This document shows, piece by piece, positions 36,712-45,897 of a stretch of 62,485 nt of DNA. The stretch is taken from NCBI RefSeq assembly GCF_011043525.1, contig NZ_JAAKGO010000013.1:1-62485 (forward strand), in the 5' to 3' direction. Numbering within the stretch: the stretch's first letter is position 1; each line of letters opens with the position of its first letter. The notes beneath the pieces are model-generated. The model had not been told where the DNA came from and did no database searches. It worked only from the letters and a program-made list of their open reading frames with translations. A program made the position numbers and the translations under genes. The stretch is from Sphingobacterium sp. SGG-5. Its GTDB lineage: Bacteria; Bacteroidota; Bacteroidia; Sphingobacteriales; Sphingobacteriaceae.

Positions 36712-37343
36712 ATATGGTTTTTTAATTCTTTAAAACTGGAAATCTTATGCGCGGGATAACGGTATATTCCGTCACGATCAATTAACAAGGTATTCATACC
36801 CAAAGTCTTCGCCGGAATAAAATCCAGCTTCAAAGAATCGCCTATGTACAAAACCTCACTGGGATCAACATCTAACCGATCAATGGCTATCTGATAAAAC
36901 TCCAAACTAGGCTTTCTTACTTTTTCTGTTTCTGAAATAATAATCTCGTCAAATACATCCTGCCCGATCAATGCCCCAATCAGATCAGATAAGGAGGAAT
37001 TAAAATTGGAAAGAATAGCTTTACGGATATTCAATTCAAATAGATATTGGCAGTCATCAAAGGCTTGCCAAGGCTGATATGTACAGTTGCTAAACAGATC
37101 CTCCAGTAATTCTTCTGTAGGAAGAATACCTAAGCTCAGCAAAAGTTCCGTATTAAAATCACGATAGAAATCTTTAGAAGTCCTGTCCGGAAAGTTAATC
37201 ACCTCCGAAAGGAGCTTATGACGCTTCTTCAGTTCTTGTCTGTCCACCTCATAATCATGAGCAGTCAAAACCTCCTGTATCCTATCCCAAAGCGTTGGCT
37301 TATGAATCAAAGTATTAGCGGCATCAAACAATAGTATTCTCAT
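36708..37343 (-). CDS. HAD-superfamily hydrolase
   Basis: A 211-residue protein. Motif I is LLFDAANTL: the nucleophile Asp7 is present, but the usual second Asp two residues on is Ala, as in some dehalogenase-like HADs. Motif II ILSNFNSS, Lys in VRKPSLEFY and motif IV YIGDSLKLDFIPA are intact. Probably acts on a sugar phosphate or related intermediate of this operon; substrate unknown. Confidence 0.85.
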   Translation of the reverse strand: MRILLFDAANTLIHKPTLWDRIQEVLTAHDYEVDRQELKKRHKLLSEVINFPDRTSKDFYRDFNTELLLSLGILPTEELLEDLFSNCTYQPWQAFDDCQYLFELNIRKAILSNFNSSLSDLIGALIGQDVFDEIIISETEKVRKPSLEFYQIAIDRLDVDPSEVLYIGDSLKLDFIPAKTLGMNTLLIDRDGIYRYPAHKISSFKELKNHI

Positions 37344-37346
37344 ATA

Positions 37347-38327
37347 CTAAAAAATAAAATGTTCAAAGGAATTATCTTTTAGTTTGGAAAGATCTCGTTG
37401 CTTTGGATAAATGACATCCATCAAAATTCGCACCGCGCTTCCTTCAGTCACCTGCACATTAGTAGGCTCTAAATTGTATAAATATTCTTCTAATGTATAT
37501 CTTACATCTTCAAAACCAAAATTGGAGCGAATGGAATTGGTTCCTGAAATCCTACAGTTTATTTCAAAAGGAACAATATTTCCCTCATCATCGACAATCG
37601 ATTGCAGATTGGCACTTCCCTTGAACCGATTGACCGCGATCATCTTTATCAGAATTTGTTTTAATTTCTTATCATAATCACGGTTCACGAAACACTCGTT
37701 CGTAGCTCCATTATCCAATTTGCGTTCGAGGGTAATAAAACCATGCAATTCATTGCTCTTATTGACATAAAAAGCTGTCGTAATTTCCTTCCCCTTGATT
37801 AGCTTTTGTACCATATAACTATCATCGAACCCGGTTATATCTGCCGGATTGATATGTATTCCGCGAGAACCTCTTCCTTCTCTCGGCTTCACAATGGTGT
37901 CATCAAATTTTCCCGTCGGATAATTCTTAGGCAGATAGGCTTCTGCAAATGGAAGGCTATGCTCTTTATGGAACATATAAGAAATATATTTGTCGAGATA
38001 CGTCTGAGCCGTTTCCAATTCACTTACTACAACCTCGCCTTTGAGCTTTGCTCTATTTAAAGCCAGATAATAAACTTCGTAATCTGTAGATGGTATAATC
38101 AGGTCAACAGCCTCTGCTAGGACAATCTTATTGATCTGTTCGATATAACTTTCTTCCATCGCATACGGTACTTTATAAAAAGCATCGCAAAGATGATTGC
38201 CCGCTGAAAAATTAGTTACATTGCACCCTACTATACGAATAGGGAATCCCGTTTTAAGTATATTCCGCATAATTCCCTGTCCGACATTACCTCCTATTCC
38301 CGTAACTAAAACTGTCTTTTTTTCCAT
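37347..38327 (-). CDS. ATP-grasp enzyme
   Basis: A 326-residue protein with a pre-ATP-grasp Rossmann part (VLVTGIGGNVGQGIMRNIL) and an ATP-grasp fold: DDTIVKPREGRGSRGIHI for the glycine-rich loop, MVQKLIKGKEITTAFYV, and VPFEINCRISGTNS for the metal-binding end. Carbamoyl-phosphate-synthase-like ATP-grasp ligases join a carboxylate to an amine. Between sugar genes it may link an amino acid to an amino or uronic sugar (inference). Overlaps the next gene by 22 bp. Confidence 0.83.
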   Translation of the reverse strand: MEKKTVLVTGIGGNVGQGIMRNILKTGFPIRIVGCNVTNFSAGNHLCDAFYKVPYAMEESYIEQINKIVLAEAVDLIIPSTDYEVYYLALNRAKLKGEVVVSELETAQTYLDKYISYMFHKEHSLPFAEAYLPKNYPTGKFDDTIVKPREGRGSRGIHINPADITGFDDSYMVQKLIKGKEITTAFYVNKSNELHGFITLERKLDNGATNECFVNRDYDKKLKQILIKMIAVNRFKGSANLQSIVDDEGNIVPFEINCRISGTNSIRSNFGFEDVRYTLEEYLYNLEPTNVQVTEGSAVRILMDVIYPKQRDLSKLKDNSFEHFIF

Positions 38328-39127
38328 GCTATTAATTCTTTAATTCCCTGCTCTAAGTGGGTCAAATTATATTCTGAATACGGAAATGTATCTTGTTTAT
38401 ATTCAACAGAACGAGCACTATCAACTCCTTCATAAATTATCTCACACCCTGTTTCCTTTTGAATCATCTCAGCTACCTGGGCATTGCTGTAATTCTCTTC
38501 AGCAATGGCTAGCTGTATTTTATTTTCATCCAATAGTGCCAATTTCTTCGCCAAGACCGCTATATCATTCACACAAATATAATTTTGTTTTCTCGCTCCG
38601 TTACCAACCAGCCTGATTTTTTTATCGGACAAAGCATCATCAATTATTCTTGGCAAGAAAGTCTCATTTTTCATTCCGATCCCATACATAGATGAAACTC
38701 GTACAATGATGAACTTCTTGTGTTCCGAAACAACTTTTTCGGCCCACAGCTTACTTATCCCATATATGGATGACGGCGATACTGGAGTCGTTTCATCAAT
38801 GGTTGTGTCGCTTAACCCATCATAGACCGCTACTGTTGAAAAATAAACTATTTTAGCATTAGAAAACTGATTACATAGTCTTCGGACCAATTCTATATTC
38901 ACGTTAAACAACTTCTGCGAATCTGATAAATCATCACTAATCCATGCGCTGACAATATATACAACATCATAAACGTCTTCGAGTTTTTCCAAGGCCGATA
39001 GCGAAAATTGGTTCACAAACCATACTGATGGAATCGAATGATACAAACCATCTACTTCATCAGAAGGATGCTGCCGTAAGATAGCTCGCGACAATATACT
39101 GTTCGTGCCTACAACAAGTATCTTCAT
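38306..39127 (-). CDS. NAD(P)-dependent sugar epimerase/dehydratase
   Basis: A 273-residue short-chain-type protein. The N-terminal glycine motif is altered (VVGTNSILSRAIL); the catalytic Tyr-x-x-x-Lys is YGISK with the upstream Ser in YFSTVAVYD. Also IVRVSSMYGIG and YICVNDIAVLAKKL. Shorter than GalE-type enzymes. Likely reduces or epimerises a nucleotide sugar for this locus. Confidence 0.83.
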   Translation of the reverse strand: MKILVVGTNSILSRAILRQHPSDEVDGLYHSIPSVWFVNQFSLSALEKLEDVYDVVYIVSAWISDDLSDSQKLFNVNIELVRRLCNQFSNAKIVYFSTVAVYDGLSDTTIDETTPVSPSSIYGISKLWAEKVVSEHKKFIIVRVSSMYGIGMKNETFLPRIIDDALSDKKIRLVGNGARKQNYICVNDIAVLAKKLALLDENKIQLAIAEENYSNAQVAEMIQKETGCEIIYEGVDSARSVEYKQDTFPYSEYNLTHLEQGIKELIAWKKRQF

Positions 39128-39129
39128 GG

Positions 39130-41010
39130 CTATAATTTTTCGACTTCCGGTATTTCTATTCTGTATTGCTTATCTTTCCAAACGGCCAAACCTATATCTT
39201 GCCAAGGTTGTTCCATTTGTCTTTTGAGGAAGTCTTTTTCCCAGCTATGTGGGGTTTCTACCTTTTTTAGTTTGACAATAAATTCTGCATCGCTTAAATC
39301 TACTCCATTTTTCGCTGCCCAAAAAGCAGTAAAGTCACGGATTCCCTTTTCTAAATTCGCTTGGTTGATTTTATTGTGATCGACGCGGAAAGACCATTTA
39401 GCCCAAATAGGACCCGATAAGTAATTGCCGGGAGTACCATCTCTATCCATTATAGGTAGCCAAATTTGTTTATTTGAATCTCTATCTAAATAAACGACCG
39501 AAATTAGATGATTATATTCGCTAAAGTGATAATCCATGAATACATCGTGACCTGTTATTCCTAAGGAGACTTTAGTAATTTTATTTATTTTGTAAGACAC
39601 TCCTTCCAACAAATGGTTAAAAGAAGTTCGACCGAGTCCTATTTTGTCACGGATAACTTTGTTCAACGGCGAATTGTAAGAAACGATGATTTGTAATACG
39701 ATCATAGTACCTACACCATATGTAATCAAGCCAATTTTTAAATCTTTTAGCCTAAAATTCTTCAATAATTTGAGTTCGTCTTCTTTAGGTGGGAGAACAG
39801 GAGGCGTATAACCACAATTTTCCTCGGTACAACGCTCTGTCGTTCTATTATCTGCAACAAATCGATACACCATTTTACCAACGTGATAAATCCCGGGAAC
39901 ACGAAGTAACCAACTTAGGGGTTTTGTATACCCCATGCTGGCTAGAACCTGAATATACGTATCCAACCCCTTATAAATCTTACCCTTTTTAATCGAGTAA
40001 ATGTTATCCAATAAAGTTTCATAAGAGATGCTTTCCAGCAAAGGATTTTGTTCAGCATACGACTGAACAGTTTTGAACTCTACTTTTTTCCATATATCAA
40101 AATGTTGAATCAAAATTTTGGTACGATTACACAAGGGACATTCTCCATCGTAATAAAAAGTAATTTTCGGTGAAGGTTGTTGATTTCGCCTAAACAACTT
40201 TTCCCACCAGCTTACAGGAGCCATTAAAAGGTATATGCTGCACATGCCCAATGCAAACCAAGGAATTGGGTAGCAAATCAAAATCCCTAAATGCAGCCCT
40301 ATTCCTATAACTAACGAAAGAACTCGCCATTTTTTTCTAAAGAAAATAAATAGGAACGCAGCTTCGAACAATAATGCTATATACCCTAAACCAAGAACCA
40401 AATATTTTTGATTCATCAGCCAATTTAGCGAAATAAATGCTGTTTGTGGAACCGAGCTTGGTAGCCATAAACCTAAGCCCTCTCTCCAAAAGCTAGATGA
40501 AAGCTTAAAAAAAACAGAATCGAAATACACAAAAGCAATCCCCAAAAGAACGGGTACATAATACGACAGGACACTCACCTCGGTTGGAGGATTATAAGCA
40601 TAACGTGTGTTAGAATACTTAAATTTTACAAATAGTCTATCCAAAGACAGATTACGGGAAACAGGAAGAAATATCAATAAAAAGTTAATCCCCATATAGG
40701 CATAAAACATATGATATTCGAAGGTATTGATACTACCAATCAGGATAAGCGAGAGTAAGTAATTGATAATAGTAGCAAAACGAGTAAATGCCCCGATCAG
40801 GATAAAAAACACGGAAATTCCCCAAATTACAATTGGAATTCCAAAGTTAATTTCAGCTTTATCCAAATAAGGTATTTTGTCAAAAATCAAATGTCTGAAA
40901 TAATAAAACTGACAGATTTCAGCGAGTAAAACGAGCGAATAAACAATTCGAAAGATCGATAGCCCTAAACCTGAAATTTGCTTACCGTACAATTTTCTTA
41001 CAACATTCAT
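39130..41010 (-). CDS. HTTM domain fused to a DCC thiol-disulfide domain
   Basis: A 626-residue protein. Residues 1-270 are HTTM-type (gamma-carboxylase-like) with several membrane helices. Residues about 280-400 are a DCC/DUF393 domain with the CxxC motif GECPLCNR. A single further helix (about 430-450) leads to a 180-residue C-terminal domain I do not recognise. HTTM and DCC occur as neighbours or fusions in bacteria, with unknown substrate. In the middle of a polysaccharide operon, overlapping its neighbour by 1 bp, it is unexpected. Confidence 0.85.
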   Translation of the reverse strand: MNVVRKLYGKQISGLGLSIFRIVYSLVLLAEICQFYYFRHLIFDKIPYLDKAEINFGIPIVIWGISVFFILIGAFTRFATIINYLLSLILIGSINTFEYHMFYAYMGINFLLIFLPVSRNLSLDRLFVKFKYSNTRYAYNPPTEVSVLSYYVPVLLGIAFVYFDSVFFKLSSSFWREGLGLWLPSSVPQTAFISLNWLMNQKYLVLGLGYIALLFEAAFLFIFFRKKWRVLSLVIGIGLHLGILICYPIPWFALGMCSIYLLMAPVSWWEKLFRRNQQPSPKITFYYDGECPLCNRTKILIQHFDIWKKVEFKTVQSYAEQNPLLESISYETLLDNIYSIKKGKIYKGLDTYIQVLASMGYTKPLSWLLRVPGIYHVGKMVYRFVADNRTTERCTEENCGYTPPVLPPKEDELKLLKNFRLKDLKIGLITYGVGTMIVLQIIVSYNSPLNKVIRDKIGLGRTSFNHLLEGVSYKINKITKVSLGITGHDVFMDYHFSEYNHLISVVYLDRDSNKQIWLPIMDRDGTPGNYLSGPIWAKWSFRVDHNKINQANLEKGIRDFTAFWAAKNGVDLSDAEFIVKLKKVETPHSWEKDFLKRQMEQPWQDIGLAVWKDKQYRIEIPEVEKL

Positions 41011-42317
41011 TAAGCTAGAATTTTATTAAATATTTTCTTTGCATATTCAAACGATGAATACTTTTCGACCATCTGAACTGCATAATTTGAATATTCTTTA
41101 TACTCTTCTTTACGCAACTGAATAATTTTGTATATACTTTCAGCTAAAGCGCTAGTATCTTTAACAGGAACCTTAAAACCATTTTTAGCATTTACGACCA
41201 TATTGACTAGTATACCTGTATCAAAGCCCACTACGGGTGTGCCACACGCTAGGGCTTCCGACACCATCATAGGACCAGAATCTTCAATAGAAGTATTTAC
41301 AAACAAGTTTGAAGCTTGGTATAATAAAGACAATAATCTATAGTCTTTAATAAAAGGAATAAATGCTCTTTCAAATTTCAAGTCACTGAAAACACTTTCA
41401 TCCTTAAATTTAGAGACTACCAATAAAACCACTCTTTCTTTGTTATGCTCATCTAATAAATGATGTAATTTATTCAATGCTTCATATAGGTATTTAAAAC
41501 CCTTTCTTTCATCGTTAACATAATATGCTCCACATAATATATAGAATTTATTTTCATCAAATTTGAATATTTTTCTAGCCTCTTCTCTTGTCCTATCATT
41601 CATAATATCGGTATCAATAACCGAATTTAAATTCTCAATAGTTAGTTGATGTTTATATATCTGAGATTTTTTTGCCTGTAACAAAGTCAGTCCAGATCCA
41701 GCAACAATATTAAAATCGGCCAATTTAGCATTATGCTGCTTAATCTTTAAATTTCTAGAAGCAATATACTTTAATCTACGATCGATTATTGCAGGACAAT
41801 TTTCACAGGTATCTTCATATCCACGACAATCCCAAGCATAATGACATCCTCCAGTAAAATGATTCATATCTACAGTTATGTTAAAAACCTTGGCGCATGA
41901 TTTTAACGCTATATTTTTAACATCTGTAGTGTTTAAAAACCCAAAAATTAACCCAACAAAAATAAAATCTGGAACAAACTCTATGTCATTAAAAAAGTTG
42001 TTAACATCAATATTCTTTCTTGACTCATCACTACTAAGAAAAAGATATTTGTGATCTGTTTTTAATACAGATTTTACCCGCAATAAAGGTACTTTATCTT
42101 TAATTCTATTAATAAATCTGGAGAGCAAAACTTCTAAGATGCGCGTATTTTTATAAGGCTTTACAAAATCATGTGTTGATGTTTTATGTTTAACTACCAT
42201 ACAAACATTGTAAGACATGGAGGTTAAAATTTCTGAAATCTTAACCATAGCATCTCCTGCACCATTTGTATCATTAGTCGAAAGAATTAATACATTCTTT
42301 TTCTTATATTCAGACAT
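41010..42317 (-). CDS. Glycosyltransferase family 4 with a Cys-rich insert (WcaC-like)
   Basis: 435 residues from ATG 42317; a start at 42329 would overlap the ABC gene's end. N-terminal LSTNDTNGAGDAMVKI. A Cys-rich block, GGCHYAWDCRGY followed by TCENCPAI, resembles that of colanic-acid GT4 enzymes such as WcaC and may bind metal. C-terminal FYILCGAYYVNDERKGFKYL and NTSIEDSGPMMVSEALACGT form the donor site. Confidence 0.85.
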   Translation of the reverse strand: MSEYKKKNVLILSTNDTNGAGDAMVKISEILTSMSYNVCMVVKHKTSTHDFVKPYKNTRILEVLLSRFINRIKDKVPLLRVKSVLKTDHKYLFLSSDESRKNIDVNNFFNDIEFVPDFIFVGLIFGFLNTTDVKNIALKSCAKVFNITVDMNHFTGGCHYAWDCRGYEDTCENCPAIIDRRLKYIASRNLKIKQHNAKLADFNIVAGSGLTLLQAKKSQIYKHQLTIENLNSVIDTDIMNDRTREEARKIFKFDENKFYILCGAYYVNDERKGFKYLYEALNKLHHLLDEHNKERVVLLVVSKFKDESVFSDLKFERAFIPFIKDYRLLSLLYQASNLFVNTSIEDSGPMMVSEALACGTPVVGFDTGILVNMVVNAKNGFKVPVKDTSALAESIYKIIQLRKEEYKEYSNYAVQMVEKYSSFEYAKKIFNKILA

Positions 42318-42319
42318 AA

Positions 42320-43558
42320 TTACTGCCAAATTAAAGGAGAGACAATAATACCGTTATTCGTATCACCATTTATTCTAATCTGATCTCCTGTGTCTACAAT
42401 TTCAAACCTTACCCCACCATCAATAAAATCAAATAATCCTATATTTGGCACATCTACTGCTACAGACAATTTATAAACACCAGCAATTAATACACTTCCA
42501 TTTAACGTTGCTATAAATTCATTTAAACCTTCTTTTAAATTAAATCTATTAATAAACAATACATTATCGTAACAATCTAAAATGGCCACATTAACCCTCA
42601 TCTGATTTTGGTATTTCCGGCACAAAATTTTGATCTCAAATTTTATTTGCTCATCATGTGCAAATTCTTTATTAACAACCCCATCTTTGCTGACCATTCG
42701 TACACCAATTATTTGTACCTCTTTTGCCTTGTCTTCTATATAGGTGAACACATTTATAGATTTTGAATCAGATGAAACATAACGATCCAATACTTTTTGA
42801 ATATTTCCTTGGCTCGCAATAGTTCCATTCCGCATTAGGACACCTTGATTACACAGAGTCTTCACCGCCGCCATGTTATGGCTCACAAACAATACCGTCC
42901 TTCCTTCACCTTTGGAGACATCCCCCATTTTGCCCAGACACTTTTTCTGAAACTCTGCGTCACCTACTGCCAGCACCTCATCCACGATTAATATCTCCGA
43001 TTCTAGATGAGCTGCCACCGCAAACGCCAACCTAACATACATACCCGATGAATAACGCTTGACTGGCGTATCAATATAGCGTTCAACGCCAGAAAAATCT
43101 ACGATTTCATCAAATTTTCGGTTAATTTCTTTACGGGTCATTCCTAAAATAGCTCCATTCAAATAGATATTTTCTCTTCCCGTCATCTCCGGGTGAAAAC
43201 CTGTGCCAACCTCCAATAAAGAAGCAATTCTACCTTTATACCGAATGCTTCCTGTTGTGGGTTTAGTGACACGAGACAGCAATTTCAACAAAGTAGATTT
43301 ACCCGCGCCGTTCCTACCTATAATCCCCACAGCATCACCCTGTTGAATTTCAAAATTAACATCTTTTAACGCCCACACATAATCCGAGGAGCCTTTTTGA
43401 GCACGGTCGTTTACCTCTCCTATTTTTAAATATGGGTCTTCCTTTCCACGCATTCTGTGCCATAAACGATTAAGGTCATGACTCAATGTACCTGTCCCAA
43501 CCTTTCCTAATCTGTACTGCTTTGATACATTTTCTGCTTTTAATATTATATCATTCAT
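42320..43558 (-). CDS. ABC transporter ATPase for polysaccharide export (Wzt-like)
   Basis: A 412-residue protein. Residues 1-250 are the ATPase: Walker A GIIGRNGAGKSTLL, signature YSSGMYVRLAFA, Walker B ILIVDEVLAVGD and switch His in FVSHNMA. Residues about 265-412 form a Wzt-type C-terminal domain that in other species recognises the glycan's end group. With the permease encoded 38 bp upstream it exports a finished or lipid-linked polysaccharide across the inner membrane. Confidence 0.92.
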   Translation of the reverse strand: MNDIILKAENVSKQYRLGKVGTGTLSHDLNRLWHRMRGKEDPYLKIGEVNDRAQKGSSDYVWALKDVNFEIQQGDAVGIIGRNGAGKSTLLKLLSRVTKPTTGSIRYKGRIASLLEVGTGFHPEMTGRENIYLNGAILGMTRKEINRKFDEIVDFSGVERYIDTPVKRYSSGMYVRLAFAVAAHLESEILIVDEVLAVGDAEFQKKCLGKMGDVSKGEGRTVLFVSHNMAAVKTLCNQGVLMRNGTIASQGNIQKVLDRYVSSDSKSINVFTYIEDKAKEVQIIGVRMVSKDGVVNKEFAHDEQIKFEIKILCRKYQNQMRVNVAILDCYDNVLFINRFNLKEGLNEFIATLNGSVLIAGVYKLSVAVDVPNIGLFDFIDGGVRFEIVDTGDQIRINGDTNNGIIVSPLIWQ

Positions 43559-43596
43559 ATCTACTGTTACGTGATTAAATCTTTTTGAGATTACAA

Positions 43597-44460
43597 TTAA
43601 ATTGTGTCCATAAAGCCTCTTTGTGCTTTATTAAAGAAAATGGCACCCATAACTAATAATACACTAATAAATGATGCAGAATAGATCAACATATCTGCAT
43701 TAAAGTCTCCAACCCCTAAATAAGCATATTTAAAACACTCAAAAATCCCAGAAAGAGGATTGAGTGCGACAATAGCTTTAAGCTTTTCTGGTATAGCCGA
43801 CATAGGGTATATCACTGGCGTAGCATACATAAACAACTGTACACCAAGACCTAGCAACATGGAAACGTCCTTATACTTTGTGGTTAGGCTAGATAATATC
43901 ATGCCTGCTCCCAAAGCAAAAGCCACCATCAACACGATCAAAACCGGTGTCATCAATATCCATAGATTAGGCTGTATATTCCCCATGAAGGTATAATAAA
44001 GCACCACAGATATAAACAATAAGAATTGCACACTAAATTGCATAAGATTGGAAACAACAATAGCAAGTGGCATGATCAATCTCGGGAAATAGACCTTACC
44101 AAATATATTCGCATTGGTAGTAAAGACATTAGCTGTAGCCGTCAAGCTTGTAGAAAAATAATTCCAAAGGATAATCCCCGAAAGATAAAATGCTGCTTGT
44201 GGCGCATCATCAGTAGATATCTTTGCTATATTGCCAAAGACAAACGTAAATATAATAGTGGTAAATATAGGATTTACAAAAAACCAAACAGGGCCTAATA
44301 TCGTTTGTTTAAAATAGGTAACAAAGTCCCTTTTGACTAATAAAAGAACCAAATCCCTATACCTCCACACTTCTTTGAGATTTAAATCCAATAGACTCGA
44401 TGTTGGTTTAATCTCTTGAGACCAGCTCGCTTTTGCAATCTCCTCCTCTGTATAACTCAT
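43597..44460 (-). CDS. ABC-2 type polysaccharide permease (Wzm-like)
   Basis: A 287-residue protein with six membrane helices. N-terminal cytosolic segment LKEVWRYRDLVLLLVKRDF and the family block YKQTILGPVWFFVNPI; then ATPVIYPMSAIP and LNPLSGIFECFKYA. Partner of the Wzt-like ATPase. It is the first gene of the compact core operon that runs down to the Wzy-like gene. Confidence 0.92.
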   Translation of the reverse strand: MSYTEEEIAKASWSQEIKPTSSLLDLNLKEVWRYRDLVLLLVKRDFVTYFKQTILGPVWFFVNPIFTTIIFTFVFGNIAKISTDDAPQAAFYLSGIILWNYFSTSLTATANVFTTNANIFGKVYFPRLIMPLAIVVSNLMQFSVQFLLFISVVLYYTFMGNIQPNLWILMTPVLIVLMVAFALGAGMILSSLTTKYKDVSMLLGLGVQLFMYATPVIYPMSAIPEKLKAIVALNPLSGIFECFKYAYLGVGDFNADMLIYSASFISVLLVMGAIFFNKAQRGFMDTI

Positions 44461-44502
44461 TTTACTATATTTGTGAAATTACTATTATATATTCGACGGT
44501 AC

Positions 44503-44664
44503 TTAAAAAGAGACGATATCGGCATACTTCCACGCAGCCATACGCTCTTGATTGAGATCAACTACCGTTACCTGAATATGCGGATTTCTTTGGACAATAA
44601 CAGACATGGTAGGTCCTCCTACGTAACCAGCGCCTATACAGCATATTCTATTTATCCTTTTCAT
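44503..44664 (-). pseudogene. N-terminal remnant of a UDP-glucose 6-dehydrogenase
   Basis: 53 residues starting MKRINRICCIGAGYVGG, then PTMSVIVQRNP and VTVVDLNQERMAAW, the NAD-binding end of a eukaryotic-like UDP-glucose dehydrogenase (usually about 450 residues). It stops at TAA 44503 and the remaining 400 residues are missing. A cell with this gene intact could have made UDP-glucuronate for the polysaccharide. Confidence 0.85.
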
Positions 44665-44729
44665 AGTTGCTAATAATGGCGATATAATATTACGCCTTTT
44701 CTATGATTATATTGTTAAATTTCAAATAT

Positions 44730-45588
44730 TTATTTAACTACCCTCTTCAAATACTCTCCATAACCGCTCTTACACAAGGGTTCAGCAATCTCTAACAACT
44801 GCTCCCTGTCGATATATCCCATACGATACGTACTTCCTCAATAGCACCAATCTTCAACCCCTGCCGCTGCTCGATGACCTGCACAAACTGCCCTGCCTGC
44901 ATCAGCGAGCTGAACGTTCCCGTATCCAGCCGGCGGTACCCCGGTCGAAGACGCCTACCTTGAGCCTGCCTTGCTTGAGGTATTCTTTGTTGACGTCGGT
45001 AATCTCATATTCACCCCGTGCTGAGGGTTGTATGTTCTTCGCAATCTGGACCACATCATTGTCGTAGAAATAAAGTCCCGGCACGGCATAGTTGGATTTT
45101 GGCTGTGCGGGCTTCTCTTCAATAGAGACGACTGTCTTGTTGCCATCAAACTCGACGACACCATAGCGCTCGGGGTCTTGTACGGGGTAGGCAAAGACGA
45201 CACCACCGGACTGCCGTGTGGCTTCCTGCAGAAGCTTCGACATACCGCTACCGTAGAAGATGTTATCTCCCAGCACTAAAGCTACCTTGTCTGATCCGAT
45301 AAACTCTTCGCCAATGACGAAGGCTTGTGCCAGCCCATTGGGCGCTGCCTGCTCGGCATATTCGAAGCGGCATCCGATGCGCCTGCCATCGCCCAGCAGC
45401 TTCCGGAAATGGGGCTGGTCGGGTGGTGTCGAGATGATCAGAATCTCGTTGATCCCCGCCAGCATCAGCGTGGATAGGGGATAATAGATCATCGGCTTGT
45501 CGTAAACGGGCATCAGCTGTTTGCTGACGGCCAGCGTCAACGGGTGTAAGCGTGTGCCGGATCCACCGGCGAGTATTATTCCTTTCAT
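44730..45588 (-). pseudogene. rmlA: Frameshifted rmlA, copy 1
   Basis: A glucose-1-phosphate thymidylyltransferase gene close to the intact copy at 54735-55598. The frame reads correctly to GVFDRGTA, where one base is missing near 44932. A second one-base loss lies near 44827 (in the codons for EEVAYRMG). The truncated frame ends at 44902. The remaining sequence down to TAA at 44730 still matches copy 2 base for base in long runs, so the loss is recent. Confidence 0.9.
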
Positions 45589-45598
45589 ATATTTTCAG

Positions 45599-45895
45599 TC
45601 ACTCCTTTACTTTCCAATAGCCTTTACATATTTTCTGTATGCGATGAATACCGGAGCCAATACGTTCTATGATACCTTTTGCTTGTAACTGCTTTAAGTA
45701 CCTTTGTACCGTCCGTTGTGTTAGATGGAGTGAGATCGCCGGAAAGCTCATCCGTATGTAATTTTCGGAGAAGTAAAAACATTCTTCTCCATAGGCTTGC
45801 AATATACGAGGCAATCCTGAGCCCAACTGTTCTACCATTTCCAAATCACGGTAAATACGCATCATTGCTTTATTTTCTATACGGTTGGTTTCCAT
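45599..45895 (-). pseudogene. C-terminal remnant of an AlbA_2/RecG-like regulator
   Basis: 98 residues. METNRIENKAMMRIYRDLE and EQLGSGLPRILQAYGEE are the end of the ATPase-like domain, then an HTH (LTQRTVQRYLKQLQAKGIIERI) and GYWKVKE. The N-terminal AlbA_2 domain and most of the middle of the usual 400-550 residues are missing. It sits 10 bp before rmlA copy 1, as the similar remnant at 55620 sits just before rmlA copy 2. Confidence 0.8.
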
Positions 45896-45897
45896 GG

